Below are positions 43,738-52,671 of a stretch of DNA of 64,000 nucleotides, in pieces. The notes beneath the pieces were generated by a model that was given only the letters and a program-made list of their open reading frames with translations, ran no database searches and was not told where the DNA came from. Where the stretch lies: positions 4,464,001 through 4,528,000 of the forward strand of contig NZ_JACHDS010000001.1 in NCBI RefSeq assembly GCF_014201195.1. The letters are read 5' to 3'. Source of the DNA: Nocardiopsis mwathae (lineage in GTDB: Bacteria > Actinomycetota > Actinomycetes > Streptosporangiales > Streptosporangiaceae). The position numbers were made by a program, and so were the translations under genes. Every line of letters starts with the position of its first letter. Positions within the stretch are counted from its first letter, which is position 1.

Positions 43738-45072
43738 GTGGTCGCGGACGTTCGAGGGGTGTGTCAGCCCGGGGTGGCACCCGCGGAACCCGAGTACGGG
43801 GAGCCTGTGCTGCCCCGCCGGGTCGCGACCGTCAGCCTGCACACCTCCCCGCTCGAACAGCCCGGCACCGGCGACGCCGGCGGCATGAACGTCTACGTCG
43901 TCGAGGTCGCCAAGCGGCTCGCCGAGCGCGGCGTCGCCGTCGACGTCTTCACCCGCGCCACCCGCCCCGACCAGCCGCCCGAGGTCGAGATGGCGCCCGG
44001 GGTCACCGTCCGGCACGTCCCCGCAGGGCCGTTCGGCGCACTGGACAAGCAGGCGCTGGCCCACTACCTGTGCCCGTTCATCTTCGGCGTCCTGCGCACC
44101 GAGGCCCGCAACGCGCCGGGCCACTACGACCTCGTCCACGGCCACTACTGGTTGTCCGGCCGCGCCGGGCTCGCCGCCGCGCACCGCTGGGGCGTGCCCA
44201 TGGTGCAGTCGATGCACACGCTGGCCCGCGTCAAGAACCTCGCGCTGGCCCGGGGCGACACCCCCGAGCCCGAGGCGCGGGTGCGCGGCGAGGACCACCT
44301 CGTCCGGCAGGCCGACCACCTGGTGGCCAACACCGCCGACGAAGCCGCCCAGCTCGCCGCCCACTACGGCGCCGACCCGGCCCGGATCAGCACCGTGGCG
44401 CCCGGAGTCGACCTGGACATGTTCACCCCCGGCCCGCGCGCCGAAGCGCTGCGCCGCATCGGCCTCTCGCCCGACACCGAACTGCTGCTGTTCGTCGGCC
44501 GCGTGCAGCGGCTCAAGGCGCCCGATGTGCTGCTGCGCGCCGCCGCGGAGCTGCTGCTGCGCGACCCCGCCCTGCGCGACCGGCTCGTGGTCGCGGTCGT
44601 CGGCGGCCAGTCCGGCGCCGATGTCGCCGAGCCGCGCCGCCTCGCCGAGCTCGCCCGGTCACTGGGGATCGCCGACGTGGTGCGGATGGAGCCGCCGCGC
44701 TCGCGTGCGGCGCTGGCCGACTACTACCGAGCGGCCACCGCGACCGTGGTCCCGTCGCACTCGGAGTCCTTCGGCCTGGTCGCCGTCGAGTCCGAGGCGT
44801 GCGGTACCCCCGTCGTCGCGGCGCGGGTGGGCGGCCTGCCCACGGCAGTGCGCGACGGCGTGTCCGGCGTGCTCGTCGACGGTCACGATCCCGCCGACTA
44901 CGCGCGGGTGCTGCACCGCTTGATCGCCGAACGGCCGTGGCGCGACGCCCTGGGCGCCGCCGGGGTGGGCCACGCCGCTACGCTGAGCTGGTCGGCGACG
45001 GTGGACGGGCTGCTGGACGTCTACCGTGGGACGCTGGTCACCGAGCGGCTTCCGGTCGCGGCCTGCCAGTAG
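43738..45072 (+). CDS. mshA: D-inositol-3-phosphate glycosyltransferase MshA
   Basis: A 444-residue GT4 enzyme that starts mycothiol synthesis by joining UDP-GlcNAc to inositol-3-phosphate. Motifs include [49 protein letters not shown], and the E-x7-E block [20 protein letters not shown]. The start is GTG at 43738 after a GAGGGGG stretch; a frame from 43633 adds an unconserved prefix. The mshA-ybjN-gpmA order is conserved in actinobacteria. Confidence 0.95.
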   Translation: MVADVRGVCQPGVAPAEPEYGEPVLPRRVATVSLHTSPLEQPGTGDAGGMNVYVVEVAKRLAERGVAVDVFTRATRPDQPPEVEMAPGVTVRHVPAGPFGALDKQALAHYLCPFIFGVLRTEARNAPGHYDLVHGHYWLSGRAGLAAAHRWGVPMVQSMHTLARVKNLALARGDTPEPEARVRGEDHLVRQADHLVANTADEAAQLAAHYGADPARISTVAPGVDLDMFTPGPRAEALRRIGLSPDTELLLFVGRVQRLKAPDVLLRAAAELLLRDPALRDRLVVAVVGGQSGADVAEPRRLAELARSLGIADVVRMEPPRSRAALADYYRAATATVVPSHSESFGLVAVESEACGTPVVAARVGGLPTAVRDGVSGVLVDGHDPADYARVLHRLIAERPWRDALGAAGVGHAATLSWSATVDGLLDVYRGTLVTERLPVAACQ

Positions 45073-45162
45073 CCCCGCCGACCGGCGCCGCGGCGGACGC
45101 CCGGAGGGCCGGCCCGCGCCCCAGGGACACCGACACCGCTACCGCTACCGACAAGGGACACC

Positions 45163-45672
45163 ATGCCGACGCAGGAGCAGGCCGACGCCATCGCCGCGAT
45201 CGAGACCGCCGTCAAGGAGGCGGACCTCGACGCGGAGCGCCCGCGCCCCGAGGCGTTCCTGGTCGCCCTCCCCGGTCTGCGCAAGCTCAAGACGCTGGTC
45301 TGGCTCCACGTCGGGGCGCACAGCCTGCTGGTGAAGACGTTCTTCTGCCGCCGCCCGGACGAGAACGAGGGCGTGTTCTACCGCTGGCTGGCCCAGCTGA
45401 ACGCGGACATGTACGGGATGGCGTTCTCCGCCGACGAGCACGGCGACGTCTACATCTCCGGCCGGATCCCGCTGTCCGCGGTCACCCCGCACGAGGTGGA
45501 CCGGCTGCTGGGCTGCGTGCTGACCTACTCGGACGAGAACTTCAACGCCGCCCTGGAGCGCGGGTTCGCCTCGGCCATCCGCAAGGAGTGGGCCTGGCGC
45601 GAGAGCAGCGGGTACAGCCTGCGCAACCTGGAGGCGTTCCGGCATCTGATCGAGAGCCCCGGCCCCGGCTGA
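45163..45672 (+). CDS. YbjN-domain protein
   Basis: A 169-residue YbjN-like protein ([60 protein letters not shown]). YbjN proteins are type-III-secretion-chaperone-like folds of unknown function; this one always travels with mshA and gpmA in actinobacteria. Confidence 0.92.
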   Translation: MPTQEQADAIAAIETAVKEADLDAERPRPEAFLVALPGLRKLKTLVWLHVGAHSLLVKTFFCRRPDENEGVFYRWLAQLNADMYGMAFSADEHGDVYISGRIPLSAVTPHEVDRLLGCVLTYSDENFNAALERGFASAIRKEWAWRESSGYSLRNLEAFRHLIESPGPG

Positions 45673-45746
45673 CCCGCCGGGGAGGTGGTGGCCGAACCCG
45701 GCGCCCGAGGTCAGGGCGCTGTCGGCGACTCGCTAGGCTGGCCGGC

Positions 45747-46493
45747 ATGGGGACTCTGGTTCTGCTTCGACACGGCGAAAGTGTCTGGAACGCCGAAGGA
45801 CTGTTCACCGGCTGGGTGGACGTCGATCTTTCCGCCACGGGCGAGGAGGAGGCGCGCAGGGGCGGCAAGCTGCTGCGTGAGGCCGACCTCCGCCCCGACA
45901 TCGTGCACACGTCGCTGCTCAAGCGCGCGATCCGCACCGCCAGCCTCGCCCTGGAGGAGGCCGACCTGCACTGGCTTCCGGTGCGGCGGACCTGGCGGCT
46001 GAACGAGCGCCACTACGGCGCGCTGCAGGGCAAGGACAAGGCCCAGACGCGCGAGGAGTACGGCGACGAGCAGTTCATGGTCTGGCGCCGCTCCTATGAC
46101 ACGCCCCCGCCGCCGATCGCCGACGGCGACACCTACTCCCAGGCCGGCGACCGCCGCTACGCCCAGCTCCCCGAGGAGCTGATGCCGCGCACGGAGTGCC
46201 TGGCCGACGTGGTCGACCGGATGCTGCCGTACTGGTACGACGAGATCGTGCCGGACCTGGCCGCGGGGCGCACCGTCCTGGTGGCGGCGCACGGCAACTC
46301 GCTGCGCGCGCTGGTCAAGCACCTGGACGGGATCGACGACGCGACCATCTCCGGGCTGAACATCCCGACGGGCATCCCGCTGGTCTACGAGCTCAACGAC
46401 GACTTCACCCCGCGCAAGAGCGGCGGCGAGTACCTCGACCCCGAGGCCGCCAAGGCCGCGATCGAGGCCGTGAAGAACCAGGGCAAGAAGTAG
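45747..46493 (+). CDS. gpmA: 2,3-bisphosphoglycerate-dependent phosphoglycerate mutase
   Basis: A 248-residue glycolytic mutase. The phospho-His is in [20 protein letters not shown]; other motifs are [20 protein letters not shown], and the second His in [23 protein letters not shown] at 45734-45739 is seven bases before the ATG, indicating a leaderless message with its own promoter within the mshA-ybjN-gpmA group. Confidence 0.97.
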   Translation: MGTLVLLRHGESVWNAEGLFTGWVDVDLSATGEEEARRGGKLLREADLRPDIVHTSLLKRAIRTASLALEEADLHWLPVRRTWRLNERHYGALQGKDKAQTREEYGDEQFMVWRRSYDTPPPPIADGDTYSQAGDRRYAQLPEELMPRTECLADVVDRMLPYWYDEIVPDLAAGRTVLVAAHGNSLRALVKHLDGIDDATISGLNIPTGIPLVYELNDDFTPRKSGGEYLDPEAAKAAIEAVKNQGKK

Positions 46494-46512
46494 GCGCGCC
46501 GAACGACCGCCC

Positions 46513-46553
46513 GGTGAAGGCCCGCACCCCGCGCCGGGGCGCGGGCCTTCACC
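46513..46553 (+). terminator. Hairpin terminator after gpmA
   Basis: GGTGAAGGCCCGC and GCGGGCCTTCACC arms with an inner CCCCG/CGGGG stem, 19 bases after the stop. Confidence 0.85.
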
Positions 46554-46623
46554 GTTGATGTCGGGGCGCCGGGGTGTCCCGGGCGATCTCGACCCCGGTA
46601 TCTCCGAGTTCAGCGGAGAAGGG
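46552..46623. repeat. Degraded copy of the 32-bp palindrome
   Basis: CCGTTGATGTCGG at 46552-46564 and GGTATCTCCGAGTTCAGCGG toward 46617 correspond to the two arms of the element at 21052-21129, with several changes. It probably adds to termination between gpmA and the DsrE gene. Confidence 0.55.
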
Positions 46624-46635
46624 GGAGGGGTGCGG

Positions 46636-46998
46636 TCAGTAGACGAGGGCCTGGACGCCGTCGTCGGTCGCCTCTTCGACGAAGGTGGGGGCTCCGGCGA
46701 TGCGGACGCCGGCGATCAGGTCGTCCCCGGTGAGGTCGCGACGGGCGGCGCACTGGGTGCAGACGGTGACCCGGCCACCGGCCAGCACCCCCGCCAGCAG
46801 GTCGGCCAGTGGCGGGGAGTGCGGCAGTGAGAAGGCCGCCGCACGGCCGGGGACGGCGAACCAGGAGGCTTCACCGGTGAGCCAGAGCGACACGTCGACA
46901 CCGCTGGCCACCGCCGCGGCCGCGACCGTGAACGCCTGATTGCACCGCTCCGGGGCATCCTCACCGGACGTGGCCTTGATCACCAATGAGCGACTCAT
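46636..46998 (-). CDS. DsrE/DsrF-like family protein
   Basis: A 120-residue DsrE-fold protein (LVIKATSGEDAPERCNQAFT, ASGVDVSLWLTGEASWF, LAGGRVTVCTQCAARRDL). Members are small sulfur-handling or regulatory proteins; the CTQC pair could carry sulfur. TACTCT six bases before the ATG indicates a leaderless message. Confidence 0.85.
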   Translation of the reverse strand: MSRSLVIKATSGEDAPERCNQAFTVAAAAVASGVDVSLWLTGEASWFAVPGRAAAFSLPHSPPLADLLAGVLAGGRVTVCTQCAARRDLTGDDLIAGVRIAGAPTFVEEATDDGVQALVY

Positions 46999-47078
46999 GG
47001 GGCAAGAGTAGTCCCGCGCCGCCTGCGGCCGGGAGCGGCCCCGGAACGGGTGCTGCTGCGCGCCCCCTCGATCGGCCC

Positions 47079-47855
47079 TCAGGCTCCGGCCAGGACCAGG
47101 AGCACACCGGTGCAGGCGGTGACGACGGCGCTGCCACTGAGCAGCAGGGCGTCGGTGGCACGGTGGGCGGAGGGGGCTTCGGGGCGGTCGGTGCCCTGTT
47201 CGATGCGGAGGCGGCCGTCGAGCGGGGCGGTGATCACCGGGCGGCCGTCGCGGATCTCCAGGCGGCCGTGCACGACGATCGGGTCGCCGGGGCGCAGCAC
47301 CCACTCGCGGTACTCGAACTCGATGGTCTCGCCGCGGAACAGCCCGGAGATCCGGCTCTTGACCCGCGGCAGCAGGTCGTCGGCGGGGGCCGGGACACCC
47401 GGTTGCGGGCGCCCGACGACGCGCTGCAGGCACATGTGGGCTCCGGACAGCGCGGCGTCCTCGGGGTCGATCAGGACCGGCCGATCCTCACCACTGCTCC
47501 CCGGGCCGACGATCCCGAACAGCTCGGTGGAACCGTAGTCGGCGATGGAGTCGGAGGCGCGCTCGCGGTCGCGCTCGGTGGTCTCGGCGTTGCGGGTCAG
47601 CGCCCAGTAGTGGCGGAGCACCTCGTGGCCGTGCCAGACGCACTCCGCACTGGCCAGGCCCGACTCGATGACGCCGCCGGGGCCGGGTACGGCGGTGCCG
47701 GAGACGGTGACCAGCCGACCGGCACACGTGGCCAGCGCACGCGGGCGCGCCTCGGCGATGCCGCGCTGCAGCGACCACCTGCGCACCGCCCGGAAGGCCA
47801 GGGGTGCCAGGATCGCGGCGCCGATCAGCAGCACTACCCCGATCGCCAGCAACAC
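47079..47855 (-). CDS. GIDE-domain membrane protein, copy 1
   Basis: A 258-residue protein of the GIDE/E3-ligase-like family (no RING in bacteria). It has an N-terminal helix (LAIGVVLLIGAAILAPLAF), the GIDE domain with ASAECVWHGHEVLRHYW and FEYREWVLRPGDPIVVHGRL, and a C-terminal helix (LLLSGSAVVTACTGVLLVLA). The function is unknown. A paralogue is at 51109-51900. Confidence 0.82.
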   Translation of the reverse strand: MLLAIGVVLLIGAAILAPLAFRAVRRWSLQRGIAEARPRALATCAGRLVTVSGTAVPGPGGVIESGLASAECVWHGHEVLRHYWALTRNAETTERDRERASDSIADYGSTELFGIVGPGSSGEDRPVLIDPEDAALSGAHMCLQRVVGRPQPGVPAPADDLLPRVKSRISGLFRGETIEFEYREWVLRPGDPIVVHGRLEIRDGRPVITAPLDGRLRIEQGTDRPEAPSAHRATDALLLSGSAVVTACTGVLLVLAGA

Positions 47856-48294
47856 GGGCCGCCTCTTTTCTGTGACTCGCCGTCCACGATGTGTCGTGGC
47901 ACCGGCATCTTCTTTACCAGGTTCCGCGGGGGCGGACGTAGCGGCGGATTCCCGCTAGCGCTCCGGTTCGCGGCCGATTTCCCAGGTCGGGGACGAACAC
48001 TGTTGATACCCGACGCGAACGACAGAACCGTAAATTACAGATTGATAACACGCCGGAAGCGGGAAGACAAGCCGTGTCCGGGCACATCGCCCCCGCCGCG
48101 GGGCGATCCCGGTGGTGGGTCGCGCGTCGACCGTATCGGGTGGCCTCGGGTCGGTAGGGGCGATCTCCACCGGACGGGCGTCACACCCTCACCAGCAACG
48201 GACTCCGACAGCCGACGATTCGGTCGGGGCGGCGGGGGACCCGCCGCCCCGGCGTGCACCGGTCACCCCCGGAGCGCGGCTACGCTCGGGGATT
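47856..48294. other. Divergent intergenic region, 439 bp
   Basis: Between GIDE copy 1 (minus) and nitrobindin (plus). An AT-richer segment at 48028-48052 may be promoter DNA; TACGCT at 48281-48286 is the probable -10 of nitrobindin. No gene is supported. Confidence 0.45.
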
Positions 48295-48834
48295 ATGCAG
48301 TCTGAGGTGCACCCCGATCTTGAGAAGCTGTCGTTCCTGATCGGTCGCTGGGAAGGTGTCGGCGTCGCCGGCTACCCGGGCATGGACGAGTTCCAGTTCG
48401 GCCAGGAGATCGAGTTCACGCACGACGGAGAGCCGTACCTGAACTACCGCAGCCGCGTATGGCGGATCAAGGAGGACGGCTCGCTCGGCGACTTCGTGAC
48501 CTCCGAGTCCGGCTTCTGGCGGATCCGGCCCTCGGACGCGGAGCAGGGCGGAGAGCCGTCCCCCGGCACTCCGGCGATCCATCTGGAGGTGCTCATCTCG
48601 CACCCCGAGGGCTACACCGAGGTCTACCTCGGCAACATCTTCGCCAACCGCGTGGAGATGTCCACCGACGCGGTGCTGCGCACCGAGACGGGCAAGCACG
48701 TCACGGCCGGGCACCGGCTCTACGGCCTGTTCGGGGACAACCGCGAGACGCTGGGCTACGCGTGGGACGTGGCCGCGAGCGGCCACGACCTGCGCTCCTA
48801 CATGTCGGCACAGCTGAAGCAGGCCGCGACGTAG
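48295..48834 (+). CDS. Nitrobindin-like heme protein (FABP family)
   Basis: A 179-residue beta-barrel of the nitrobindin/THAP4-like family: FLIGRWEGVGVAGYP at the start, MSTDAVLRTE and the proximal-His region TAGHRLYGLFG at the end. Such proteins bind ferric heme and react with NO or peroxynitrite. It lies next to a Fur-family gene as in Streptomyces. TACGCT 8 bases upstream suggests a near-leaderless transcript. Confidence 0.92.
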   Translation: MQSEVHPDLEKLSFLIGRWEGVGVAGYPGMDEFQFGQEIEFTHDGEPYLNYRSRVWRIKEDGSLGDFVTSESGFWRIRPSDAEQGGEPSPGTPAIHLEVLISHPEGYTEVYLGNIFANRVEMSTDAVLRTETGKHVTAGHRLYGLFGDNRETLGYAWDVAASGHDLRSYMSAQLKQAAT

Positions 48835-48855
48835 CCGCATCGGCCGAGAACGGCG

Positions 48856-48890
48856 ATGCCCGCGTCGGGCCGGGACCCCGATGCGGGCAT
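48856..48890 (+). terminator. Hairpin terminator of nitrobindin gene
   Basis: ATGCCCGC and GCGGGCAT arms with an inner TCGGG/CCCGA stem, 22 bases after the stop. Confidence 0.75.
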
Positions 48891-48893
48891 GAC

Positions 48894-48962
48894 GGATCCC
48901 CGGGCGCTTCCCTCCGCTGTACGGCGGGGCCGGCAGGACAAGGTCCGGCTGCCCGGGGATCC
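48894..48962. terminator. Second hairpin between nitrobindin and micro-ORF
   Basis: GGATCCCCGGGC (48894-48905) pairs with GCCCGGGGATCC (48951-48962), with a 45-base loop. It lies just downstream of the minus-strand micro-ORF and may end that transcript. Confidence 0.5.
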
Positions 48963-49010
48963 GGGTGTCCACATTGGATTCGCCAGGGCGATCCGATTTC
49001 TCGTGTCGCC

Positions 49011-49049
49011 CTAGCGGGCGGACACCTCGCGAGTCCTAAGAGCATTCAC
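49011..49049 (-). CDS. 12-residue micro-ORF with strong ribosome-binding site
   Basis: GTG at 49049 opens a 12-codon frame (VNALRTREVSAR) ending in TAG. AAAGGAGGTGG stands nine bases upstream on the minus strand, a near-complete anti-16S match and the best in the window. A TTGCCT/CATAAC promoter-like pair (16-base spacer) lies further upstream. No minus-strand gene follows, only hairpins. It may be a leader peptide, a regulatory RNA or an encoded peptide. Confidence 0.45.
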   Translation of the reverse strand: MNALRTREVSAR

Positions 49050-49185
49050 TGTCAGGACCACCTCCTTTCCTGCGTGAGTCCGACGTTATGCGCGGTGCGC
49101 TCGGCCAGGCAAGTACTTTTTCGCCGCGCCGGGGCGGCTTCCGTCAGTGGCGGGCGTCACCCCGCCACCGCCTAGACTCGGAGGC

Positions 49186-49668
49186 ATGTCGCACCCAACC
49201 TGGCGCGAAGAGCTGCGTGCCCGCGGCTACCGCGTGACCCCGCAGCGGCAGCTGGTGCTCGAAGCCGTCCGGGAACTGGAACACGCCACCCCCGACGCCA
49301 TCTGCACCGAAGTGCAGAAGACCGCGGCCGGGCTCAACCTCTCCACCGTCTACCGGACCCTCGACGTGCTGGAGAAGGTCGGGTTGATCACACACACCCA
49401 CCTCGGACCGGGCGCCCCCGCCTACCACCTCGCCGAGGAGGCCGACCACCTACACGTGGTGTGCCGGGACTGCGGCGAGGTCACCGACACCGCCCTCGAC
49501 TTCGCCGACTCGCTGGTGGAACGGCTGCGCCGGGACATCGGCTTCGAGGCCGACGCCCGCCACCTCACCGTGGTCGGGCGCTGCCGCGGGTGCCGCTCAC
49601 CCGCCGTCGACTCGGAGACGGAGCGGGGCAGGCTGAGCGGCGCGGACATCGGCGCCGACACGGCATAG
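49186..49668 (+). CDS. Fur-family metalloregulator, probably Nur
   Basis: A 160-residue Fur-like repressor. The winged helix includes GYRVTPQRQLVLEAV and LNLSTVYRTLDVLEKVGLI; the metal/dimer domain has HLHVVCRDCGEVTDT and a second CRGC. Its position beside nitrobindin and ygfZ matches nickel-responsive Nur of Streptomyces, but zinc or peroxide sensing cannot be excluded. TAGACT seven bases before the ATG indicates a leaderless message. Confidence 0.9.
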   Translation: MSHPTWREELRARGYRVTPQRQLVLEAVRELEHATPDAICTEVQKTAAGLNLSTVYRTLDVLEKVGLITHTHLGPGAPAYHLAEEADHLHVVCRDCGEVTDTALDFADSLVERLRRDIGFEADARHLTVVGRCRGCRSPAVDSETERGRLSGADIGADTA

Positions 49669-49678
49669 GCTCGGGGGT

Positions 49679-50710
49679 ATGACTTCGCCGCTGTTGACGC
49701 GCGCCGGGGCCGTCGCCGCAGAGTCCCCCGACGCCGACGTCGCCGCACACTATGGGGAGCCCGCCCAGGAGGGCCGGGCGCTCGACGGGTCCGCCGGATG
49801 GATCGACCGCTCCAACCGCGGTGTCGTCCGGGTGACCGGCCCCGACCGCCTGAGCTGGCTGCACAGCCTCACCAGCCAGTACCTGGACGGCATCGCGCCG
49901 GGCACCGCCACCGAGGCCCTGGTTCTGGACACCAAGGGGCACATCCGGTTCCACCTGTCGGTTCTCGACGACGGCACGGCCGTGTGGGCGCACACCGAGC
50001 CGGGTGCCGCGGCCGACCTGGCCGCGTTCCTCGACTCCATGCGGTTCATGCTGCGCGTGGAAGTGGAGGACCTCTCCCCCGACCGCCGGGTGCTCACCCT
50101 GGCCGGCCCCGACCTGGAGAAGGCGCTGGCGGCCGCCGCCGACCGGCTGGGCGACGACGCCCCGGTGCGGCATACAGGGGACGAGGCCGACCTGTTCCTG
50201 CCGGCCGACTCGCTCGCCCCTGTGGCCGACGCGCTGACCGCCGCCGGAGTCCGCCCGGTGGGGATGTGGGCCTACGAGGCGCGGCGCATCGCCGGGCACC
50301 GCCCCCGGCTCGGGCTGGACACCGACCATCGCAGCATCCCGCACGAGATGAACTGGATCGGCAGCGCCGTCCACCTGGAGAAGGGCTGCTACCCGGGTCA
50401 GGAGACCGTCGCCCGGGTGCACAATCTGGGCCGCCCACCGCGCCGCCTGGTGCTGCTGCACCTGGACGGCACCGCCGAGCGCCTGCCCGCGCGGGGGGCA
50501 CCTGTCGAGCTCGACGGCCGCGCCGTGGGCACCGCGGGTTCCTCCGCCCGGCACCACGAGCTCGGGCCGATCGCGCTCGGGCTGCTGAAGCGCAACGTCC
50601 CGGTCGATGCCGACTTCACCGTTGACGGCATCGCCGCCGCCCAGGAGGTCATCGTCTCCCCGGACACCGGCGCCAACGCCCGGATCAGCCTCAGGCGGCG
50701 CCCCGCGTGA
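49679..50710 (+). CDS. ygfZ: Folate-binding protein YgfZ
   Basis: A 343-residue GcvT-like protein needed for maturation of some Fe-S enzymes. The signature is LEKGCYPGQETVARVHNLG; the GcvT fold begins at GVVRVTGPDRLSWLHSLTS. It starts 10 bases after the Fur stop. TAGGCT at 49666-49671 overlaps that stop codon and is seven bases before the ATG, so it likely has its own leaderless promoter. Confidence 0.94.
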   Translation: MTSPLLTRAGAVAAESPDADVAAHYGEPAQEGRALDGSAGWIDRSNRGVVRVTGPDRLSWLHSLTSQYLDGIAPGTATEALVLDTKGHIRFHLSVLDDGTAVWAHTEPGAAADLAAFLDSMRFMLRVEVEDLSPDRRVLTLAGPDLEKALAAAADRLGDDAPVRHTGDEADLFLPADSLAPVADALTAAGVRPVGMWAYEARRIAGHRPRLGLDTDHRSIPHEMNWIGSAVHLEKGCYPGQETVARVHNLGRPPRRLVLLHLDGTAERLPARGAPVELDGRAVGTAGSSARHHELGPIALGLLKRNVPVDADFTVDGIAAAQEVIVSPDTGANARISLRRRPA

Positions 50711-50713
50711 ATC

Positions 50714-50758
50714 CCCGGTGGAGGCGGGCAGCCCGGCGGGCTGCCCGCCTCCACCGGG
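50714..50758 (+). terminator. 21-bp hairpin terminator after ygfZ
   Basis: Perfect 21-base arms (outer part CCCGGTGGAGGCGGG) around GGC, four bases after the stop, followed by AAAAC. Confidence 0.93.
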
Positions 50759-51108
50759 AAAACACCTGGTCACCTGCTTGTGAGCGGGCGGCCGCAAACG
50801 GACACGACCCTTGGGCCGGGCATCGCACCGGCCCTATCCTTGTATGTATGTGCGTTCGATCACTTCCGCGAACCGGGGAACGGTGTCCCGCATCTCACTG
50901 TTGACCGGGCCACCGCCAGGGGAGGCTCCGCCATGGGCTGGGAACAGGACAGAGCGCGTTACCCAGGACCTTTCTTAGCGAAACCTGTACACCCCGAATC
51001 ATTGCCCGACGGCTTCTACCAGGGATACAGATGGATTCGGTACTGGTCGGTAGGTCGACGACCAGCCGGAACAGTCAGTGATTCTCATCGGTTCACGAGG
51101 ACGACACC
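50759..51108 (+). other. Promoter region of GIDE copy 2
   Basis: 350 bp without a supported gene; a 113-codon frame at 50780 has poor codon use. GGTCGGTAGGTCGACGACC near 51045-51066 is a weak inverted repeat. Confidence 0.4.
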
Positions 51109-51900
51109 GTGGATGGAATAGCCCCGACACTCCAGCTGATCGCGCTGGCCCTGGTCGGCTTCAGCGCCTTCCTGTGGCTACGCGCGGTGAAGGCCCACCG
51201 GCACCGCCGACGGATCGAACAGACCCCCGCCTACACGGCGGGCGGTCTGCAGGCGTGCCAGCGGCTGCCCGTGCGGGCCGAGATCAACGCGACCGCCGCG
51301 GAGGGGCCGGAGGGCCTGCTCACCGCTCCCTACTCGCAGACCCCGTGTGTCTGGTTCCGGGTGGAGATCACCCACCACCACTACCGGGAGGATCGCGGGC
51401 CGGGCGACCGCCTTGAGGTGGAGCGGCTCTTCGCCCTGCACTCCCACGAACCCTTCACGCTGGTCGACGAGACCGGCAGCGTGCTGTGCGCCCCCGACTG
51501 GGCCGACGTCGACGACGCCGAGATCAGCATCGACGAGTTCATCGCCAGCGAGAAGCCGCCGAGTGACATCCTCTCCCCCGCCCAGCTGGCCGCGGTGGGT
51601 GAAGGGACCGACCGGAAGAAGTGCACGAGCACCACGGTGCTCGGCCCCGCCGCACTCATCCCGGGCTGCACCTACAAGGAGTGGGTCATCCGCCCCGGGC
51701 AGGAGCTGTTCGTCGGCGGCCTGATCCGCCGCGACGACGACGGCGCCGTGGTGATCGAGGGCACCGAGGAGGAGCCGGTCAACATCTCCACCCACACCGA
51801 AGAGGAGCAGATCAGCGCGGACTGGAACAAGGAGCTGGTCGGGTTCGGGCTGCTGCCCGTCTCCCTGATCCTGCTCGCCACGCTGCTGATCCTGCTGTAG
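51109..51900 (+). CDS. GIDE-domain membrane protein, copy 2
   Basis: A 263-residue protein of the same family as the one at 47079-47855: N-terminal helix (LQLIALALVGFSAFLWL), GIDE domain (SQTPCVWFRVEITHHHYRED, YKEWVIRPGQELFVGGLIRR) and a C-terminal helix (LLPVSLILLATLLILL). The GTG start is preceded by GAGGA. Two copies in 4 kb suggests an old duplication; residue similarity is low outside the domain cores. Confidence 0.82.
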   Translation: MDGIAPTLQLIALALVGFSAFLWLRAVKAHRHRRRIEQTPAYTAGGLQACQRLPVRAEINATAAEGPEGLLTAPYSQTPCVWFRVEITHHHYREDRGPGDRLEVERLFALHSHEPFTLVDETGSVLCAPDWADVDDAEISIDEFIASEKPPSDILSPAQLAAVGEGTDRKKCTSTTVLGPAALIPGCTYKEWVIRPGQELFVGGLIRRDDDGAVVIEGTEEEPVNISTHTEEEQISADWNKELVGFGLLPVSLILLATLLILL

Positions 51901-51902
51901 GG

Positions 51903-51936
51903 GGAGAGCGGTGCCGCGTCGTCGGCACCGCTCTCC
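51903..51936. terminator. Bidirectional hairpin terminator
   Basis: Fourteen-base arms GGAGAGCGGTGCCG and CGGCACCGCTCTCC around CGTCGT, between the convergent GIDE and gatD genes. Confidence 0.9.
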
Positions 51937-51948
51937 GGCAGGTTCCGG

Positions 51949-52659
51949 CTACAGCGCTGCGGCGAGCCGCTCCTCGTGCAGCCGCTCGCCCCAGGACGGA
52001 TCCAGCGGCGGGATCTGCCCGACACGCCACCGCAGCAGCAGGTCGGCCAGGGCGGGGTTGCGCGGGAGCGCGGGGCCGTGCAGGTAGGTGCCCAGGATCT
52101 GGCCCTGGTAGGCACCCTCGGTCCGGCCGTCGTTTCCGACGCCCGTCACGACCTGCGACAGGGGTGTGGCCGACGCCCCGATGGCGGTGCGGCCCTGGTG
52201 GTTCTCGAATCCGGTGATCCGCCCGACCCCCAGCGCCGGGTCGACGTCGGCCACGATCTCGCCGACACCCCGGGTTTCGCCGCGGCCGCTACGGATGTCC
52301 ATGATCCCCACACCCGGCAGCGGATTGTCGGCGTCGTCGCCGTAGGTCTCGCCGATGATCTGGTAACCCGCGCAGACCGAGAAGACGCAGGCGCCGCGCT
52401 CCGCCGCCCGCTTGAGGCCGCCGTCGGCGCGCAGCCGCTCGGCCGCGAGGATCTGCGGCCGGTCCTCGCCTCCGCCCAGCAGGTAGATGTCGCCCTCGGC
52501 CGGGACCGGATCGCTGGAGTGCACGTGCACCTCCTCGACCGGGATTCCGCGCAGCTCGGCGCGGCGGCGCAGCACCAGCACGTTGCCCTTGTCGCCGTAG
52601 GTGCTGAGCAGGTCGGGATAGATCCAGACGATGCGCAGGGCGCTGCTGGAGTCACTCAT
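51949..52659 (-). CDS. gatD: Lipid II isoglutaminyl synthase, glutaminase subunit GatD
   Basis: A 236-residue class I glutamine amidotransferase that supplies ammonia to MurT for amidating the D-Glu of lipid II. Catalytic Cys is in VFSVCAGYQIIGETYG, and the His is in YLHGPALPRNP. It starts 12 bases after the murT stop, one operon. A CobB/CobQ alternative is excluded by the murT partner. Confidence 0.94.
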   Translation of the reverse strand: MSDSSSALRIVWIYPDLLSTYGDKGNVLVLRRRAELRGIPVEEVHVHSSDPVPAEGDIYLLGGGEDRPQILAAERLRADGGLKRAAERGACVFSVCAGYQIIGETYGDDADNPLPGVGIMDIRSGRGETRGVGEIVADVDPALGVGRITGFENHQGRTAIGASATPLSQVVTGVGNDGRTEGAYQGQILGTYLHGPALPRNPALADLLLRWRVGQIPPLDPSWGERLHEERLAAAL

Positions 52660-52671
52660 GGGGTCCCCCTC

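Noticed and set aside
42999-45746. Long open frame upstream of gpmA in the same frame
   Set aside because: Arg/Pro-rich shadow of the esterase, mshA and ybjN genes; gpmA starts at its leaderless ATG.
48701-49045. 114-codon minus-strand frame overlapping nitrobindin
   Set aside because: Arg/Pro-rich shadow; the strong Shine-Dalgarno upstream better fits the 12-codon frame starting four bases earlier.
50780-51121. 113-codon frame before GIDE copy 2
   Set aside because: Poor codon bias, no family features, overlaps the GIDE start.
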